NCBI GenBank assembly: GCA_002812745.2
Contig: NCSJ02000119.1
Location: 1-64,000 of the forward strand
DNA length: 64,000 bases
Reading direction: 5' to 3'
Source of the DNA: Scytalidium lignicola
Taxonomy: Eukaryota; Ascomycota; Leotiomycetes
Below the pieces are notes generated by a model. The model saw nothing but the letters and a program-made list of their open reading frames with translations. It made no database searches and was not told the DNA's origin. How positions within the stretch are numbered: the stretch's first letter is position 1; every line of letters starts with the position of its first letter. Both the position numbers and the translations under genes were made by a program. Below, piece by piece: positions 24,110-36,802 of the stretch.

Positions 24110-26555
24110 TTAATTTGGGTTCATTCCTTCCGCGAGTGCCAACAGCAAGCCGAGCGCCTTGTGAGCTGAACCACTCTTTGAACCACTCTTAGAACCAGAT
24201 GTTGAAGAAGGACTAGACTTCGAGCTAGAAGCTGTAGAAGTGTAAGTCTTCGTCGTGGTTGGCTTCCTGAACGCGCACTTTCCCTTGCCCCACATTGCGT
24301 TGGCAACAGAAGCCCAAGTCAATTCGGGCTTGCCAAGTGAGCCAGCTGTATAGAACAAGCGGCAGTCTGCAGCCTGGTAGATGAATTGAGTTGGGACCTG
24401 ATCGTTGTCAGGAGAAAATGCGTTTCTGAAGTTGACGCTTGCTTGCTGGAGGTTGAATGGCATGTCAGCAAGTGGTACAGGCACGGATTTGTTGTACTCG
24501 GCAAGCTCGGCGTCGGTGTAGATCGGCGTGCCAGCTTTGGATGCCTTGGCAATGAGTTCATACGCGAGGTCATAGGATGAGGAAATGTCACTCAGGCCTA
24601 GTTCCTGGGCTCCCTTTACGCCACCAATGGACTGCATAGGACCAGGTTGAGGTCGACCACCAACGGCAACAACGCGAACGCCGCGGGGTGCCATGTGGTT
24701 GATGAAGATAGTACAAGTCGAGGAGCATCGGCCATCAGTGAGCTAGTGTTTCTGTAAGTACAAAGGGAAAATCGAGAAGCGAACAGCCGGCAAAGAACAA
24801 AGGCAAGTTACTTACAATTATAATATCCTCAGGAGCAAATGGTGGCTTGGTACCATCAAGTTTTCCTCCAAGACCATCAATGTTAATGGGGTCAGAAGTA
24901 GGGTCATTAAGGGCGAATGTGTCCTCAGCTACAATTGCGGTGGAAGGGACGCCGAGGACATCAAACGGACCTATAAATTGATTCAGAGTTGAGAAGCCGG
25001 TTTTTTGGTCTGGTAGGACGAGATCCGGGAGGTAGAAGCCGCTGGATAAAACATCGTCATTATCAGAGTTATTCTGCGCATTGAAAGTGCGAAGAACAAA
25101 CTGGGTCGCTTCGGTAGAGCGGATTCGGGTCGCCGAAAATATAGTCATGTTAGGGAAGAAGATGCTGATCAAAGCGAAGCCGGAGTCGACGAGACCACCA
25201 CCGTTACCGGTGATATCAATGATTATCTTCTTCTTACCCTCAGCAGTGGCATTGTTCACGAATGTCTGGGCTTCGATGGCAAAGTTTGCTGTAGCATCGG
25301 CCGGAAGATTACCATCGAGCATAGCGCCTTCTGTGAGGAAGGTCGGGACTGACAGGACAGCAACATCCTCCAAGCCGGCATCCGTAGGGAAGTAGCCGAC
25401 TAATAAGTTAAACGAATCTCTGACGATAGGTTTTGGATAGTTTTCTGGTGCGCTGAGGGGTGTTGTGAGAGTAGAAGGCGTAGCTGGAGCAGCTGGTTGA
25501 GGTGCACAAGCTGCCTGCCAAAGCTCTTCACCGGTGGTGAAAGTGAAGTTGCCAAGCGCGGCTGAGGCTCCAGCAAGAAGTGGTAGTTGAATTTGTGTCC
25601 CATTTGCAAATGTTAATTCGAACGAGTGGACTCCTGGGAACGCAATAAACGATGTGAAGCTTCCGGATTGCGTTTGACCCTGGCCATCTATAGGAACGTT
25701 TGCGAGCATCTGATTGTATCGAGCGTCGGGGTCCTGGAAAAGCTGGGACGAAGAGAGCTGTTCTACGTATGCCTCCGCACCAATGCCGTTAATTAATATC
25801 ACTGGGGATACATCCTTCGCACCATGCGATAAAGCAACGCCATCCTCTGTATCAATTATCCCCAGTCAGATCTCCAGCTTTGGTATTGCATGATGCGGAA
25901 AAAAACTCACCCAAAGTGTAGAGCTCAGGAATAGCTACTCCATCACTGGAAACAGAAACTAGAGAGGTCTGCAGTCCGAAATTTATAGTGGTAGGTGAAC
26001 AGGGGAAGAGAGCAAAATGGCCATCATTCGCCGTGTTGATGAGATTGTATAAGTCTATATCAAAGTCATATTGAGACTTGTATTGCTTTGCAGCGGCTCT
26101 GCTGCGAATAGTTGCAAGACCACCTTGGATATCCGTTGCTGGTGAGAGGTAGCCTGCTGGTGGATCTGGACTATATGTTAGAGTGACGTTGCTAAATGCT
26201 ACAATGCGTAACTGAAAATGACCTACTTCTTAGAATCTCAATGGTCGACTGCCATTGCGCGTACTTGGTATATTCGTCGACGAATTTCACAGCGAGGTCA
26301 GATTTAAATGGCATCGACTCCAAGCAAGCTAGCCCAATTTCACTAGAGAAAATATGGGCTAAGTTTCCGTTAGCAAAATGTCCCATACNAAAAAAAAAAT
26401 GATATTTTACACAATGAGTAAGATTCATAAGACTCACTATCATTTGCAGCTAACTTGGCGATCTCAGCGCAGGGCTCAGTGGCTGCGCGTGCTCCCACTG
26501 CCGCTGCCGCCAAGGCGAGAACAGCGGAAGATATATGTGACAGGCGAGAAGACAT
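24110..26555 (-). CDS. Secreted S41-like peptidase family protein
   Basis: Five exons (26555-26438, 26358-26227, 26165-25911, 25846-24816, 24742-24110) give 722 residues. A signal peptide is clear (MSSRLSHISSAVLALAAAAV, cleavage near ARA-AT). The mature protein shows CLESMPFKSDLA and WQSTIEIL, the linker NPPAGYLSPATDIQGGL and the core IIIDITGNGGG. It then has TDGRCSSTCTIF, with the SSTC segment typical of fungal S41 (CtpA-like) proteins and a likely nucleophile serine. The C-terminus is Ser/Thr/Lys-rich and weakly hydrophobic at the very end (ALGLLLALAEGM), which could be cell-wall linked or a poor GPI signal. An upstream in-frame ATG exists, but the signal peptide favours 26555. Substrates are unknown. 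The N at 26389 is in intron 1. Confidence 0.85.
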
Positions 26556-28679
26556 TATGGGAAAATGAGAAATTTGAAGGAGACAAAAATGAAAAATACA
26601 ACCAAAATCAAAGACCCAGACTACTGTACAAGGTATTGACAAAGTTGGAAGAGATGAGATGGTCTGGTAAAAGCATCAAAGAAGGGCAATGTCGATGTTT
26701 AAGTATTATTGTTCATATTCCCTGCTCTTCCCCAGAAGAAAGTTAACAATCAACTACTGTAACAACATCAGCCATCTGCTGTGCCGTTTATTGATGCCTG
26801 TTGTGGTCCCAGAAGATGGCCACTGGTCATTGCCGACCGCCAGGCCAGCCGGCTGGAACTGCAGCTCCATTATTTTTTTATTTATGACGGATATACAGTA
26901 CAGTAGCCATGTCTGGTTTGGGCGATTATTAACGACAAGTGTAGTCTTACTGGCCCCAAGTGCAACCAAGTGCAACCCCGAGGTTACCAATCTGCAGTCA
27001 CAGCCCCTGAGCTGGCATCAATGCGCCCACGCCGCCCAACTACGCCGCAATTCGTCTAAAATTAACCCCCTGGCCCAGTGGGGACCCCTATGGGTAAACA
27101 GCCCTAAATCTCGTTCAGTACAGTATTATGCAGTCGCAAGGCTTTTTTGAGTTTGACGTTGATCATTCGAATGGGTTTCTACTCTAGTGCTGGTACGTGC
27201 TCCCCCTACCGGTACCTCCAGCTAAGCCGATGCGTTGAGTTTATTCACCTTGCTCGCATTACTACCACGAATCCGGCACGCTAAGATCAACGAAGGTAGC
27301 AAAAGCTTCAGCCGCAGGGCTCTATCTCCCTGCTGTCTCCGCCGTCTTCTTCGCGGTCCTCCGGTGACAGCAAGGTGATTAGTATTCATTTGTATTGATG
27401 AGGATTGGCATGAAAAGGATTGTTGACAAATGATCCCGCGGTTCTCAATCCTGCTTCCTGACTCTGTTGTGTTTATCTTCTTCTCCTTGCATCGCTACTA
27501 CAGTTTCTCTATTTGTCCCTTTCTCTACTTTTTCTCTACTCTCACTTGCCCTGAAAACCCGTCTAGTTGTGGCGCCATCCCGGGCTGTTGGTGTTGTGAT
27601 CCTTTGGGGTCTGGAGGAAATAATTTAACGCGAAACGCGCTTGATCCCGTTAGCGGCGGCCGTTGCTGCACAAGGCGCAAGCCGCCCAATACCAAGGGCT
27701 CTCTCAACTTTAAATGAGTTATGTGCCCAGGCTGCGTGATGATTGGCCCAGTTTGCGCGGCGTAACCTTAAGCTCCATGCGAGCATCAACCCACCACCCC
27801 AGGCAGAATGGAAACCCAACACTTAGGAATCAATCGGCGCAGCATTTGTGGCCTTGTTTCTCTGGCATGAACAGCAGAGCAGGTCCGTGACAAGCACGCA
27901 AGGCACGCAAGGCGAATTAATTTCACTCTTGGTGTTGACCTGGTACTGTAATTATTTCTCCCATCAGCAATGCTCTACCTAGTAAAATTTCATCATCTCA
28001 ACTTCGACTAATTAGAATAAGAGCAGCGTATACGCACCGACAGCGGATGATTAATAAATCGGGCTTCTATGAAGGGACACAAGGTACAGCACCTTGCATC
28101 TTGAGTGCAGTCGGTACCGTAGTAGTCTCTTACTTGTTTCTATTAAGCTTCGTGCCAACACAGTAAGCTTACATCAGAATTCGACGAGCAATCTACACCT
28201 CACAAGCCAATAAGATGACGCCTGTCGTATCATCGGGGTTTCGCACTTCAAGCTCTCACCGTCCAATTTCTCATTCCAGCAATTTGTCTTACACCCGTGC
28301 TAGTGGTCGTCCACGCTAGCACCCTGCAACTCTCCTGCTCAGCCATCGCAATGGGGCTGCTGGGGTTTCGACGCTAACAGGTCTTAGCTAAGGATGACCG
28401 ACCAGATTTATCGCCGGTTTCTAAATTTATACCAAATGTCCGTCTAGTTTTATTTTAGACGTTGTTTGATTTTATTTATTATGGCCTCCATCTTGCACGT
28501 GTGGGTTCTTGGTGTTAAAACCATCCTGCTTCTCTACTCCAGATAATTTACGTTGTACCTGCAGTTTTTCTTCTTCCTTGACACCCTCAATCTGCTGCGG
28601 CCTATTAATAAGTCGATAGTTGCAGTTTTATAGCCTCTTGACGTTTTCGTTCTTTCCTTCCTCCTACTAATTTCTAATC
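26556..28679. other. Divergent intergenic region of 2.1 kb
   Basis: This separates the S41-like protease gene (minus) from the SUR7-like gene (plus), so both promoters lie here. There is a short tandem GCACGCAAG at about 27895-27912. A 95-codon ORF at 27430-27717 shows no family features. I see no RNA gene. Confidence 0.4.
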
Positions 28680-29808
28680 ATGGGGAAAGGCGGTCGTATC
28701 GCGTGCATTGCACTTCCATACCTACTGTCCATTGGGGCATTGGTTGCGATTATCTTCGTGGGGCTTGGTTCAACCCACAAAGATTCTTCCACTTTGAATG
28801 AAATATTCTTTTTGAGAGTGAGTTTTTGGCTGAATAGGCTCTTGTTACCTATGGCCCAAAAAATAAAATACAAAATATTCTAACCACCATCCAGGCTGAT
28901 CTCTCCAACGTCAGCTCCACTGAATCGACTTCCTTCGGTGACAGACTTCTTAACCTCGCCTCGGACGCCATTAATGGCAAGAATTCATCCGAAGAACTCG
29001 CTGCAGCCCTTGAAAAGGCAGAGGAGAGCTCTGAACTGCGTGACTTTTATGACATTGGTCTCTTGGGTTACTGTGCAGGAGACAAGAAAGGCAAGGAATT
29101 CGTAGTGGACTTCTGCAGCAAGCCTAAGGGCGGCTGGTGGTTCAACCCCATCAACGTCTGGCATTTGAACGTTACTGGCATGCCTGATTTGCTCCCCCCT
29201 CACCTCCAGAGTGAACTGAAGACGTACAAAAAGGTCTCCTACTGGATGTTCATTTCGTATACCCTTGCCTTCGCTGCTACTTGCATCGAGCTCATCGTCG
29301 GGTTTACGGCTACTTGCAGTCGTCTAGGAAGTGTTGCTACGACTGTCGTGTCTGTGGTAAGTTTATAAATTTCCCCTGAAAAAAAAATTAACTTGCTCTT
29401 GCTTCTCCTTCGACTGGGTTACTGATGCAATTCCAATAGTTCGCAAGTGTCTTCATCCTCGCCGCCGCTGTAACATCAACAGCCGTCTTCATAACTCTAG
29501 TCGGCGTCTTCAACACCTCACTCGAGCCCTACGGCGTCCACGCCCACCTCGGCTGGCGCATCCTCCTCGCATCCTGGGCCGCCGTCATCTTGTCCAAGGC
29601 CAGCACGCTCTTCTGGCTCTTCAGCTCCTGCTGCTGCTCAGGTCGTAGCGGAAATCGCCAAGTTACTGAGAAGGGCGTTTACGAACCAGTCGGTCCTGTT
29701 ACTGCCACTCCGTACCTCGGTGCTGCTGGTGTCCACCCAGGCCCATCTGTACCAAATTTTGCTAGTGGTCCCAACAACACTGCCTACGAGCCGTATCGCC
29801 ATGCATAG
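28680..29808 (+). CDS. SUR7/PalI family plasma-membrane protein
   Basis: Three exons (28680-28817, 28895-29356, 29440-29808) give 322 residues. Four membrane segments are visible: CIALPYLLSIGALVAIIFVG near the N-terminus, SYWMFISYTLAFAATCIELI, FASVFILAAAVTSTAVFITL and LLASWAAVILSKASTLFWLF. The large first extracellular loop has the family cysteines in LLGYCAGDKKG and DFCSKPKGGWWFNP, and N-glycosylation sites. The cytosolic tail of about 60 residues is Pro/Gly-rich and ends NNTAYEPYRHA. Relatives include yeast Sur7/Fmp45 of eisosome-associated membrane domains and PalI of pH sensing. The tail is shorter than in PalI, so SUR7-like is more likely. Confidence 0.88.
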
Positions 29809-30666
29809 ATAAAACACGGGTTTTGAGCGTATATTTTATCTCTATCTTTTCCCGCCGCTATTATTTATTTTTCTCCCTCTCAAGATATTGCACGAAAATT
29901 GCATAGTTTACGGCGTATTTGGTTTGGGGATATGAGAGGGTATTATTACTTTTTTTTTTTCTCATATCANTTTTTTTTATGTGTCCGGTGTTTTTATCCA
30001 TGGGTTTTTCACGTATTCCATGTATTAACGAATGGAGGCGGTGGGTGGATGTCAGATATTTGAGGAGGGGAATGATACCTGGGAAGGATGCATATATTAT
30101 GATTACATGTTAACACAGTATATATATAAAGAATTTTGGGCACATTTTTTTTTTTGTCNTTTTTGCTTGCTTTGTCTTCTCTGTTATTTGAAATTTGGAG
30201 TTGTGGGATTCTTGCAGTGTTGTATATGTGAGGCTCCACTTAAATATGAGTGAGTCTTTTGTCTCAAGCTAAATATTAGAGAAGGTGAGAAATATGATTA
30301 ATTCAAAGGATTATAAGGAGGTATAATTTCNTTTTTAATAATTATAGCACGATAGCATTCATTAAAAGTGTGTTGTAAGGAGAGAATTTCGATTTGTTTT
30401 GAGAAGTTTATATTTTATGTTAACTTGCACATATACATATAGATGGGAATGTTACAGTAACTTTAATTATAGGATTAATATAAAATATTTTCACATGAAA
30501 CATTATTCTAGACTTGAAACTCACTATTTACAATAAGATTAGTTAAACTTATCTACCCTTAGTAAAAACATAAACTTCGTAATATAGTTGATGAGATTGA
30601 TAAAGTATATGTTTGCTAAAACTGACCCCAGTTCGTTTGTATGACCCATTGACCTCGCTTGTCAAC
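29809..30666. other. Convergent AT-rich intergenic region
   Basis: No gene. Three N positions (29970, 30159, 30331) lie beside T runs. It holds the two 3' UTRs. Confidence 0.45.
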
Positions 30667-31992
30667 TTACAGTTTCGACCCCGATTGTAGATCTCCCTTT
30701 CTTCTTCCCCCTTGCCAGCCCGTCAAAGTGCGCAATTCCACTTCCGGATCCAAATGCGCCAAATTCTTCGTATTGACCTTCTGCCCGGCTCTCCACTTCC
30801 ACGCGTCTGTTATCTTTCCATCCAGCTTTCCTTCCAACATGTCGGCAATATACTTGCCCAGTATGGGCATGAATTTAAATCCATGTGAAGAACCGCCAGT
30901 GGCAAGAAACAAATTGCTGCGAGATGGGTGTGGAGAGATGAGGAAATGTCTATCTGTAGTATCGACGTCCCAACAGATGCGCGTGTAGCAAAATGGCCGG
31001 TCCTTTAGTTCTGGGAAGACACGAGCAAGATTGGCACGCATGATTGTCTCTATCTCAATCGGAAAATCATCGGCAGGGTGTTCAGTGAAGGTGTGAGGCA
31101 TGGAGGTAGTTATGCCCGTGGTCTGATTAGTGAGGGTGTTGACCACGAATTGGCTGTGTGCTATCTTCAAGACCCCTTCGGTTGGTGGGAGAAAGTAACC
31201 TAACTCAAGGTTATCCATAATTGGCATATCTTTATAGTGTTGGCATTCTGCGGCTGATAGTTGGATATGTGCCAAAAAGTGTCCTTTGGATACCATTTGG
31301 TCACCTATGTCGATGAGTGACGGGGTCCACGCACCCGTTGCAAGGACGACAATGTCAGCTTCGTGGATGGTGTTGTCATTACTGCGGATGCCAGTGCATT
31401 TACCGGAATCAGAGAAGATTAGTTCTTTTGTGTATCCTCTGTCGCCGCAGATATACTCTACACCACTAGCCTGCGCTGCCAGAGCCATACGTTTCAGTGC
31501 TTCTCCAGACGCAGCCCAGCCGGCAGTTGGGTTCCAGACACTGATATTCCAGCCATCGAGATCTCCTGTGACCATTGGAAACCGCTTTCGAACCTGATCG
31601 GTTGTCATGCGTTCGACGCCTTTCACGCCTAGACGTTGGGATGTCGCAATTGAACCTTCCACAAATGGAACTGAAAGGTTATATGCACTTAAGACCCACC
31701 CAGGGACGTGATATATACCCTCATACATTGGATCGGATTTCCAGGCATTGATGGCCTCGAGGCCCAGAGCAGCATATAGAGGCTCATTGTAGTCGCTCCG
31801 TATAATCTTGCTGATGTCTGTAGCGGCGGCATCAACTGAGGGCACAGGGTAGCGGTCGAGAACCCGAATGGATTTGTAGCCTCGCTGGGAGAGATGATAG
31901 GCGGTTGAGGTACCAAAAGCACCCGCGCCAACAATGAGGATCTTTGTATTTACATCCATTACGGGTTTTCTGGCAGTGAGGATGTAACTCAA
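30667..31992 (-). CDS. FAD-dependent amine oxidase (DAO/MSOX fold), peroxisomal
   Basis: A single exon of 441 residues. The dinucleotide-binding motif is KILIVGAGAFGTSTAYHLS near the start. A second start at 31959 (MDVNTKIL) would give 430 residues and place the motif closer to the N-terminus, as usual in this family. The C-terminal half has FCYTRICWDVDTTDRHFLIS, where the Cys corresponds to the covalent-flavin site of fructosyl-amino-acid and sarcosine oxidases, then LFLATGGSSHGFKFMPILG. The protein ends SGSKL, a canonical peroxisomal targeting signal, fitting an H2O2-producing enzyme. Substrates of relatives are N-alkylated amino acids (sarcosine, pipecolate, Amadori compounds). It is divergent from the oxoprolinase-type gene at 32501, which suggests shared control. 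Confidence 0.9.
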   Translation of the reverse strand: MSYILTARKPVMDVNTKILIVGAGAFGTSTAYHLSQRGYKSIRVLDRYPVPSVDAAATDISKIIRSDYNEPLYAALGLEAINAWKSDPMYEGIYHVPGWVLSAYNLSVPFVEGSIATSQRLGVKGVERMTTDQVRKRFPMVTGDLDGWNISVWNPTAGWAASGEALKRMALAAQASGVEYICGDRGYTKELIFSDSGKCTGIRSNDNTIHEADIVVLATGAWTPSLIDIGDQMVSKGHFLAHIQLSAAECQHYKDMPIMDNLELGYFLPPTEGVLKIAHSQFVVNTLTNQTTGITTSMPHTFTEHPADDFPIEIETIMRANLARVFPELKDRPFCYTRICWDVDTTDRHFLISPHPSRSNLFLATGGSSHGFKFMPILGKYIADMLEGKLDGKITDAWKWRAGQKVNTKNLAHLDPEVELRTLTGWQGGRRKGDLQSGSKL

Positions 31993-32500
31993 GGTGGCAT
32001 ATGCAAATGTCTATGGAGGCATCGATACGTTATTTAGGATATTAGCAGTTGTTTAGAATAAGCGCAATGCATCGCGTGGTCGAATGAGCATTGCATGGCG
32101 GAGGGTAATACATGGGTACAATGATAATGAATGGTTTTGGGTTCAAGGTTGGGATGATGTACACACGATTGGAGTGGAGGGTAGAAAATATGCCCGATGC
32201 GGGGCAATCTTTCCAGATCGTCGTCGGACTGCGAGCCGATACAGCACCGCATATGTCCGTCTACAACAAGCTCCTGCCAACTGATAACCATGCTATCACA
32301 GGAAGCAGTCCCAGGTACAGCAGGAGATCGATTCGTGCTCGGTCCTGTTCATCATGTGGGGTCTGGGACATTGGATGAGACTATGTCATTGCATAAGGTC
32401 GCATGGTCACATTTAGATTTTATCTTAATACAACATCCAGCTTCAAATTGAGCGCTCTTTTGAGATTTCAGTTGGTATTATATGCAGGCCATCCCCAGTC
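31993..32500. promoter_or_regulatory. Bidirectional promoter, FAD oxidase / oxoprolinase 1
   Basis: These 508 bases separate two divergent catabolic genes. A CGG-N8-CCG inverted pair at 32225-32238 is a candidate site for a Zn(II)2Cys6 regulator. No other element was identified. Confidence 0.5.
32225..32238. promoter_or_regulatory. CGG-N8-CCG inverted pair
   Basis: CGG at 32225-32227 and CCG at 32236-32238, with an 8-base gap. Zinc-cluster dimers bind such pairs with fixed spacing. The same spacing recurs before the MFS gene at 37053-37066. Confidence 0.35.
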
Positions 32501-35500
32501 ATGTCTCCCCACAAGCTTGAGATGGAGAAGGATGGCTTAAAAATCAGGATTGCCATCGGTTAGCTAACTGCCATTTCCTATCAAATTCACCGAAAGCTGA
32601 TTATTAGGAAGATAGAGGCGGAACTTTTACAGACTGCTTGGGCATGGTTGATGGTCGCGAAGATGCAATCATTGTCAAGCTTCTTTCGCAGGATCCTGCC
32701 AACTATGCCGATGCTCCAATCGAGGGTATTCGACGAATACTCGAACAAGCAACGGGTAAAACTCTGCCACGCAACCAGAAATTAGATACCAGCGAATTCT
32801 CAAGCTTCAGCGTTCGCATGGGAACTACGGTGGCTACGAATGCTCTTCTGGAGCGCAAGGGTGAAAGAGTTGCACTCGCTATCACTAAGGGTTTCAAAGA
32901 CAGCCTAAAGATTGGGACTCAATCACGGCCCAAGCTTTTTGCTCTCAATATTGAGAGACTTGATGTGCTGTATGAAGATGTTGTCGAGGTGGAGGAGCGG
33001 GTCACAATTGAAGGATATCAGCAGAATCCGTGCCCGGACCCAAATCTTAAGAATGCAGTGGGTTTAGATCCCGACCTGACAATGGGTATCAGTGGTGAAG
33101 TCGTAAGGGTGTTGACGAAACTGGATCATGAAAAAACTCGGAAAGATCTTCAGATACTCTACGATGAAGGATATCGCTCCCTTGCTGTTTGCCTTGCCCA
33201 TTCGTATACCTTTCAAGGTTTGATCTCTTCCTCTCTCAATCTTCTTTCTGAGCATGTACTGAGCGATTGATTCTAGACCACGAACTCGCTATCGAGAAGA
33301 TAGCCAAAGAAATTGGGTTTCCGCAAGTCTCTCTGTCTAGCCAACTTCTTCCAATGATCAAGATGACTTCCCGAGGTATATCTGCTACTGCAGATGCCTA
33401 TCTAACCCCAGTAATCAAGCGCTACGTTGATGGTTTTAGAAGAGGATTCACGGATGAGTTGAGATCTAGTGATACACGCTGTGAATTCATGCAGAGTGAT
33501 GGTGGTCTGGTGAATTTCGAAAAGTCTGGTCCCACCAAGAATTCATTTGTTCAATTACTGACTCCTCTTCAAGATTCTCCGGTTTACGAGCAATTCTCTC
33601 AGGCCCCGCTGGTGGCGTTGTAGGCCATGCTAGGACTTCGTACGACCCAGGAGACGGTACACCAGTCATTGGGTAAGATACATATAGACATCCATCTTAT
33701 ATTTTCTAATAATTAAACCTCCTTGCTAAAATTAAAAAAAGCTTCGACATGGGTGGTACGAGTACAGATGTCTCCCGATATGACGGCAAATTTGAACATA
33801 CCTTCGAAAATACAACTGCTGGTGTGACAGTCATGGCACCTCAGCTTGATATCAATACTGTTGCAGCTGGAGGCGGCAGTATTCTCTTTTGGCGACATGG
33901 CCTGTTTGTCGTGGGTCCAGAGAGCGCTGGCGCTCATCCTGGACCAGCTTGCTACCGTAAAGGTGGCCCACTTACTGTCACCGATGCCAACTTGTTCCTA
34001 GGACGTCTACTTCCCGAGTATTTCCCAAAGATTTTCGGCGAGAACGAAAATGAAGCACTGGACGTGGAAATTACTAGGAAAAAGTTTACTGAACTGGCTC
34101 AGCAGATAAGCCTGGAAACCGGGCTTGAAAAATCAGCAGAGGAGATAGCTCTTGGTTTTATTGAAGTGGCTAACGAATCTATGGCAAAGCCTATTCGAGC
34201 TCTGACAGAGGCTCGAGGTTTTGATACATCGGTGCATAATCTGGCCTGTTTTGGCGGCGCTGGAGGCCAGCATGCCTGTGCAATAGCATCCTTGCTGTCT
34301 ATCCAAACAGTTATCATCCACTCTTATTCCTCTATCCTTTCCGCCTACGGTATGGCGCTTGCAGACGTTGTTCATGAAACACAAGAACCAGCTTCTGGGG
34401 TTCTAAATGCAGCTGCATTGGAGTCGATCAAGAAACGGGTTGCTGCTCTCAAAGAAAAGATCGACTTGGAATTGACTAGTGACGGAATTCCACAGGAGCA
34501 GATCACCCATGAGGTCTATCTCAATCTGCGATATCAAGGAACCGATAATGTGCTCATGATCTTAGAACCCCCCGATGGCAATTTTGAGGAAGCGTTTCGC
34601 AAGGAACATCACCGAGAATTTACATTTAACTTCCCTGGTCGCAACATTCTCGTAGAAGATATCCGTGTTCGTGGTGTTGGTAAATCTCTTTCGGTACCAT
34701 CGGAAGCGCCACAGGCTGAGCTCTCAGCTTTGAAGCGTACCTCCATTGGCAAGGAGAGGCAGGATGACAGCACTGAAGTCTTCTTTGCCGGGACGGGGAA
34801 GATTACCACCCCTGTTTTTCTCCTTGGGAATCTAAACCCTGGTAACACGATCCAAGGGCCTGCAATGATTATCGATAATACTCAGACTATTGTGGTAGAG
34901 CCAACCGCGACGGCGACAATTCTTTCTAAACACGTCATTCTCAATGTGCCTCCAAGAAACAAGAGAGCAACTGGAGAAGCACAAGTTGTTGATCCAATTC
35001 GCCTGTCCATTTTTGGCCATCGGTTTATGTCTATTGCAGAGCAAATGGGCCGTACGTTCCAAAAGACATCTGTATCAACCAACATCAAAGAGCGTCTTGA
35101 TTTCTCATGTGCATTATTCTCTCCCGATGGCAAGCTAGTTGCTAACGCCCCGCATGTCCCAGTGCATTTAGGCTCGATGGAATATGCTGTGCGCTATCAG
35201 CACGAGAAGTACAGTAAAGTACTGAAACCTGGTGATCATTTATGTACTAACCATCCCTTGGCTGGCGGTACGCACTTGCCTGACATCACTATCATCACAC
35301 CTATTTGGGATGCCAAGGGTGAATCTATCATATTCTACGTCGCGTCCCGTGGACATCACGCCGAGATCGGTGGGACACACCCGGGATCGATGCCTTCTGA
35401 TAGTAGAATGTTGTACGAGGAAGGAGCCATGACCATGAGTTTCAAGCTTGTCTCTGAAGGTCACTTTGATGAGGAACGTGTCCGCAAATTTCTCTATGAC

Positions 35501-36802
35501 GAGCCAGCGTCATATCCTGGCTGCAGCGGTACTCGTACGTACAATGACAATGTATCGGACCTCAAAGCCGCCATCGCGGCCAACCAGAAGGGAGCACAGC
35601 TCATTGATACACTGGTTGGCGAATACACGCTCCCTGTGGTGCACTTCTACATGGACGCCATCAAAGACAATGCCGAGGTGGCTGTTCGCCAGTTCCTCAA
35701 GCAGGTTGGCCGTCAGACGGATGGGAAACCACTTCGTTTCTCAGATTTCATGGATGATGGCACTGAGATCAAGCTGGAAGTACGAATTGATGCAGCGACT
35801 GGGTTTGCTGAATTTGATTTCACTGGCACCGGTAGGGAGACGTTCAATTGCTTGAATGCACCCAAAGCCATAGCACACTCTGCCATTATTTATTGCTTGC
35901 GTGCCCTCATTAACGTGGATATTCCTCTCAACCAGGGCTGTCTGGCCCCTATCGACGTCATTATCCCTGAAGGCACGCTGCTCAATCCATCAGGATATGC
36001 TGCTGTTTGTGCTGGAAATCCTATCACCTCGCAGCGCATTACCGATGTGGTCTTAGGTGCCTTCAGTGCCTGTGCTGCGTCGCAAGGCTGTTGCAACATC
36101 ATCTCCTTTGGAATGGGAGGTCGGGATGCTAATGGAAACGAGATTCCCGGTTTTGGTGTCGGGGAGACCATCTGTGGTGGCTCTGGTGCCGGTCCTACCT
36201 GGCATGGGACATCGGGGGTCCACGTGCACATGACTAACACTCGCATCACTGACCCTGAGATCTATGAACTGCGGTACCCGATCATCTTGCGGAAATTTGC
36301 CATCCGGCCCGGGTCGGGCGGTAAGGGCCTATACCACGGCGGCGACGGCGTGGTTCGGGAGATTGAGTTCCGCGTGCCTTTGTCAGTTTCCATGCTGAGT
36401 GAGCGCCGAGTGACTCGGCCATATGGGATGGCGGGCGGGGAAGCAGGCCAGCCAGGCTTGAATCTATATATCAAGAAGGAACTCGATGGTGTGGAGCGGG
36501 AGATCAACATTGGCGGCAAGATGGAGCTGATTGCGCAGCCTGGCGAGCGGATTGTTATACACACGTTAGTATTCCCCCTTCTCTACCTCCCGACGGCAGT
36601 ATTCCTGCCGCACAGAGTCTTTCAGGAGCGTGCTAATTCGTGCTGTTGTTGCCACAGACCAGGTGGTGGCGGCTGGGGTAAACCCACTGAGGCGCCTGCG
36701 CGGGTGTTGTTAGACGCGAAGATAGACGCAGCATCGCAGCCGGCATTTGAGCTGCGCGGGAGTGTGCATGCGTGGACTCGGGCAGCTGAAGCAGCTTCGT
36801 AG
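32501..36802 (+). CDS. ATP-dependent oxoprolinase/hydantoinase-type enzyme, copy 1 (HyuA-HyuB fusion)
   Basis: Six exons (32501-32558, 32612-33217, 33277-33523, 33574-33672, 33742-36564, 36658-36802) give 1325 residues, close to eukaryotic 5-oxoprolinases. The HyuA half (to about 740) has the nucleotide-binding motifs [47 protein letters not shown] and [13 protein letters not shown], plus [20 protein letters not shown]. The HyuB half (from about 750) has [46 protein letters not shown] and PGGGGWG near the end. The family opens cyclic amides using ATP: 5-oxoproline to glutamate, or N-methylhydantoin to carbamoylsarcosine. Which one applies is unknown. A tail of about 37 residues follows the last motif and is absent from copy 2. 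Later exons look GC-richer than the first ones. Confidence 0.92.
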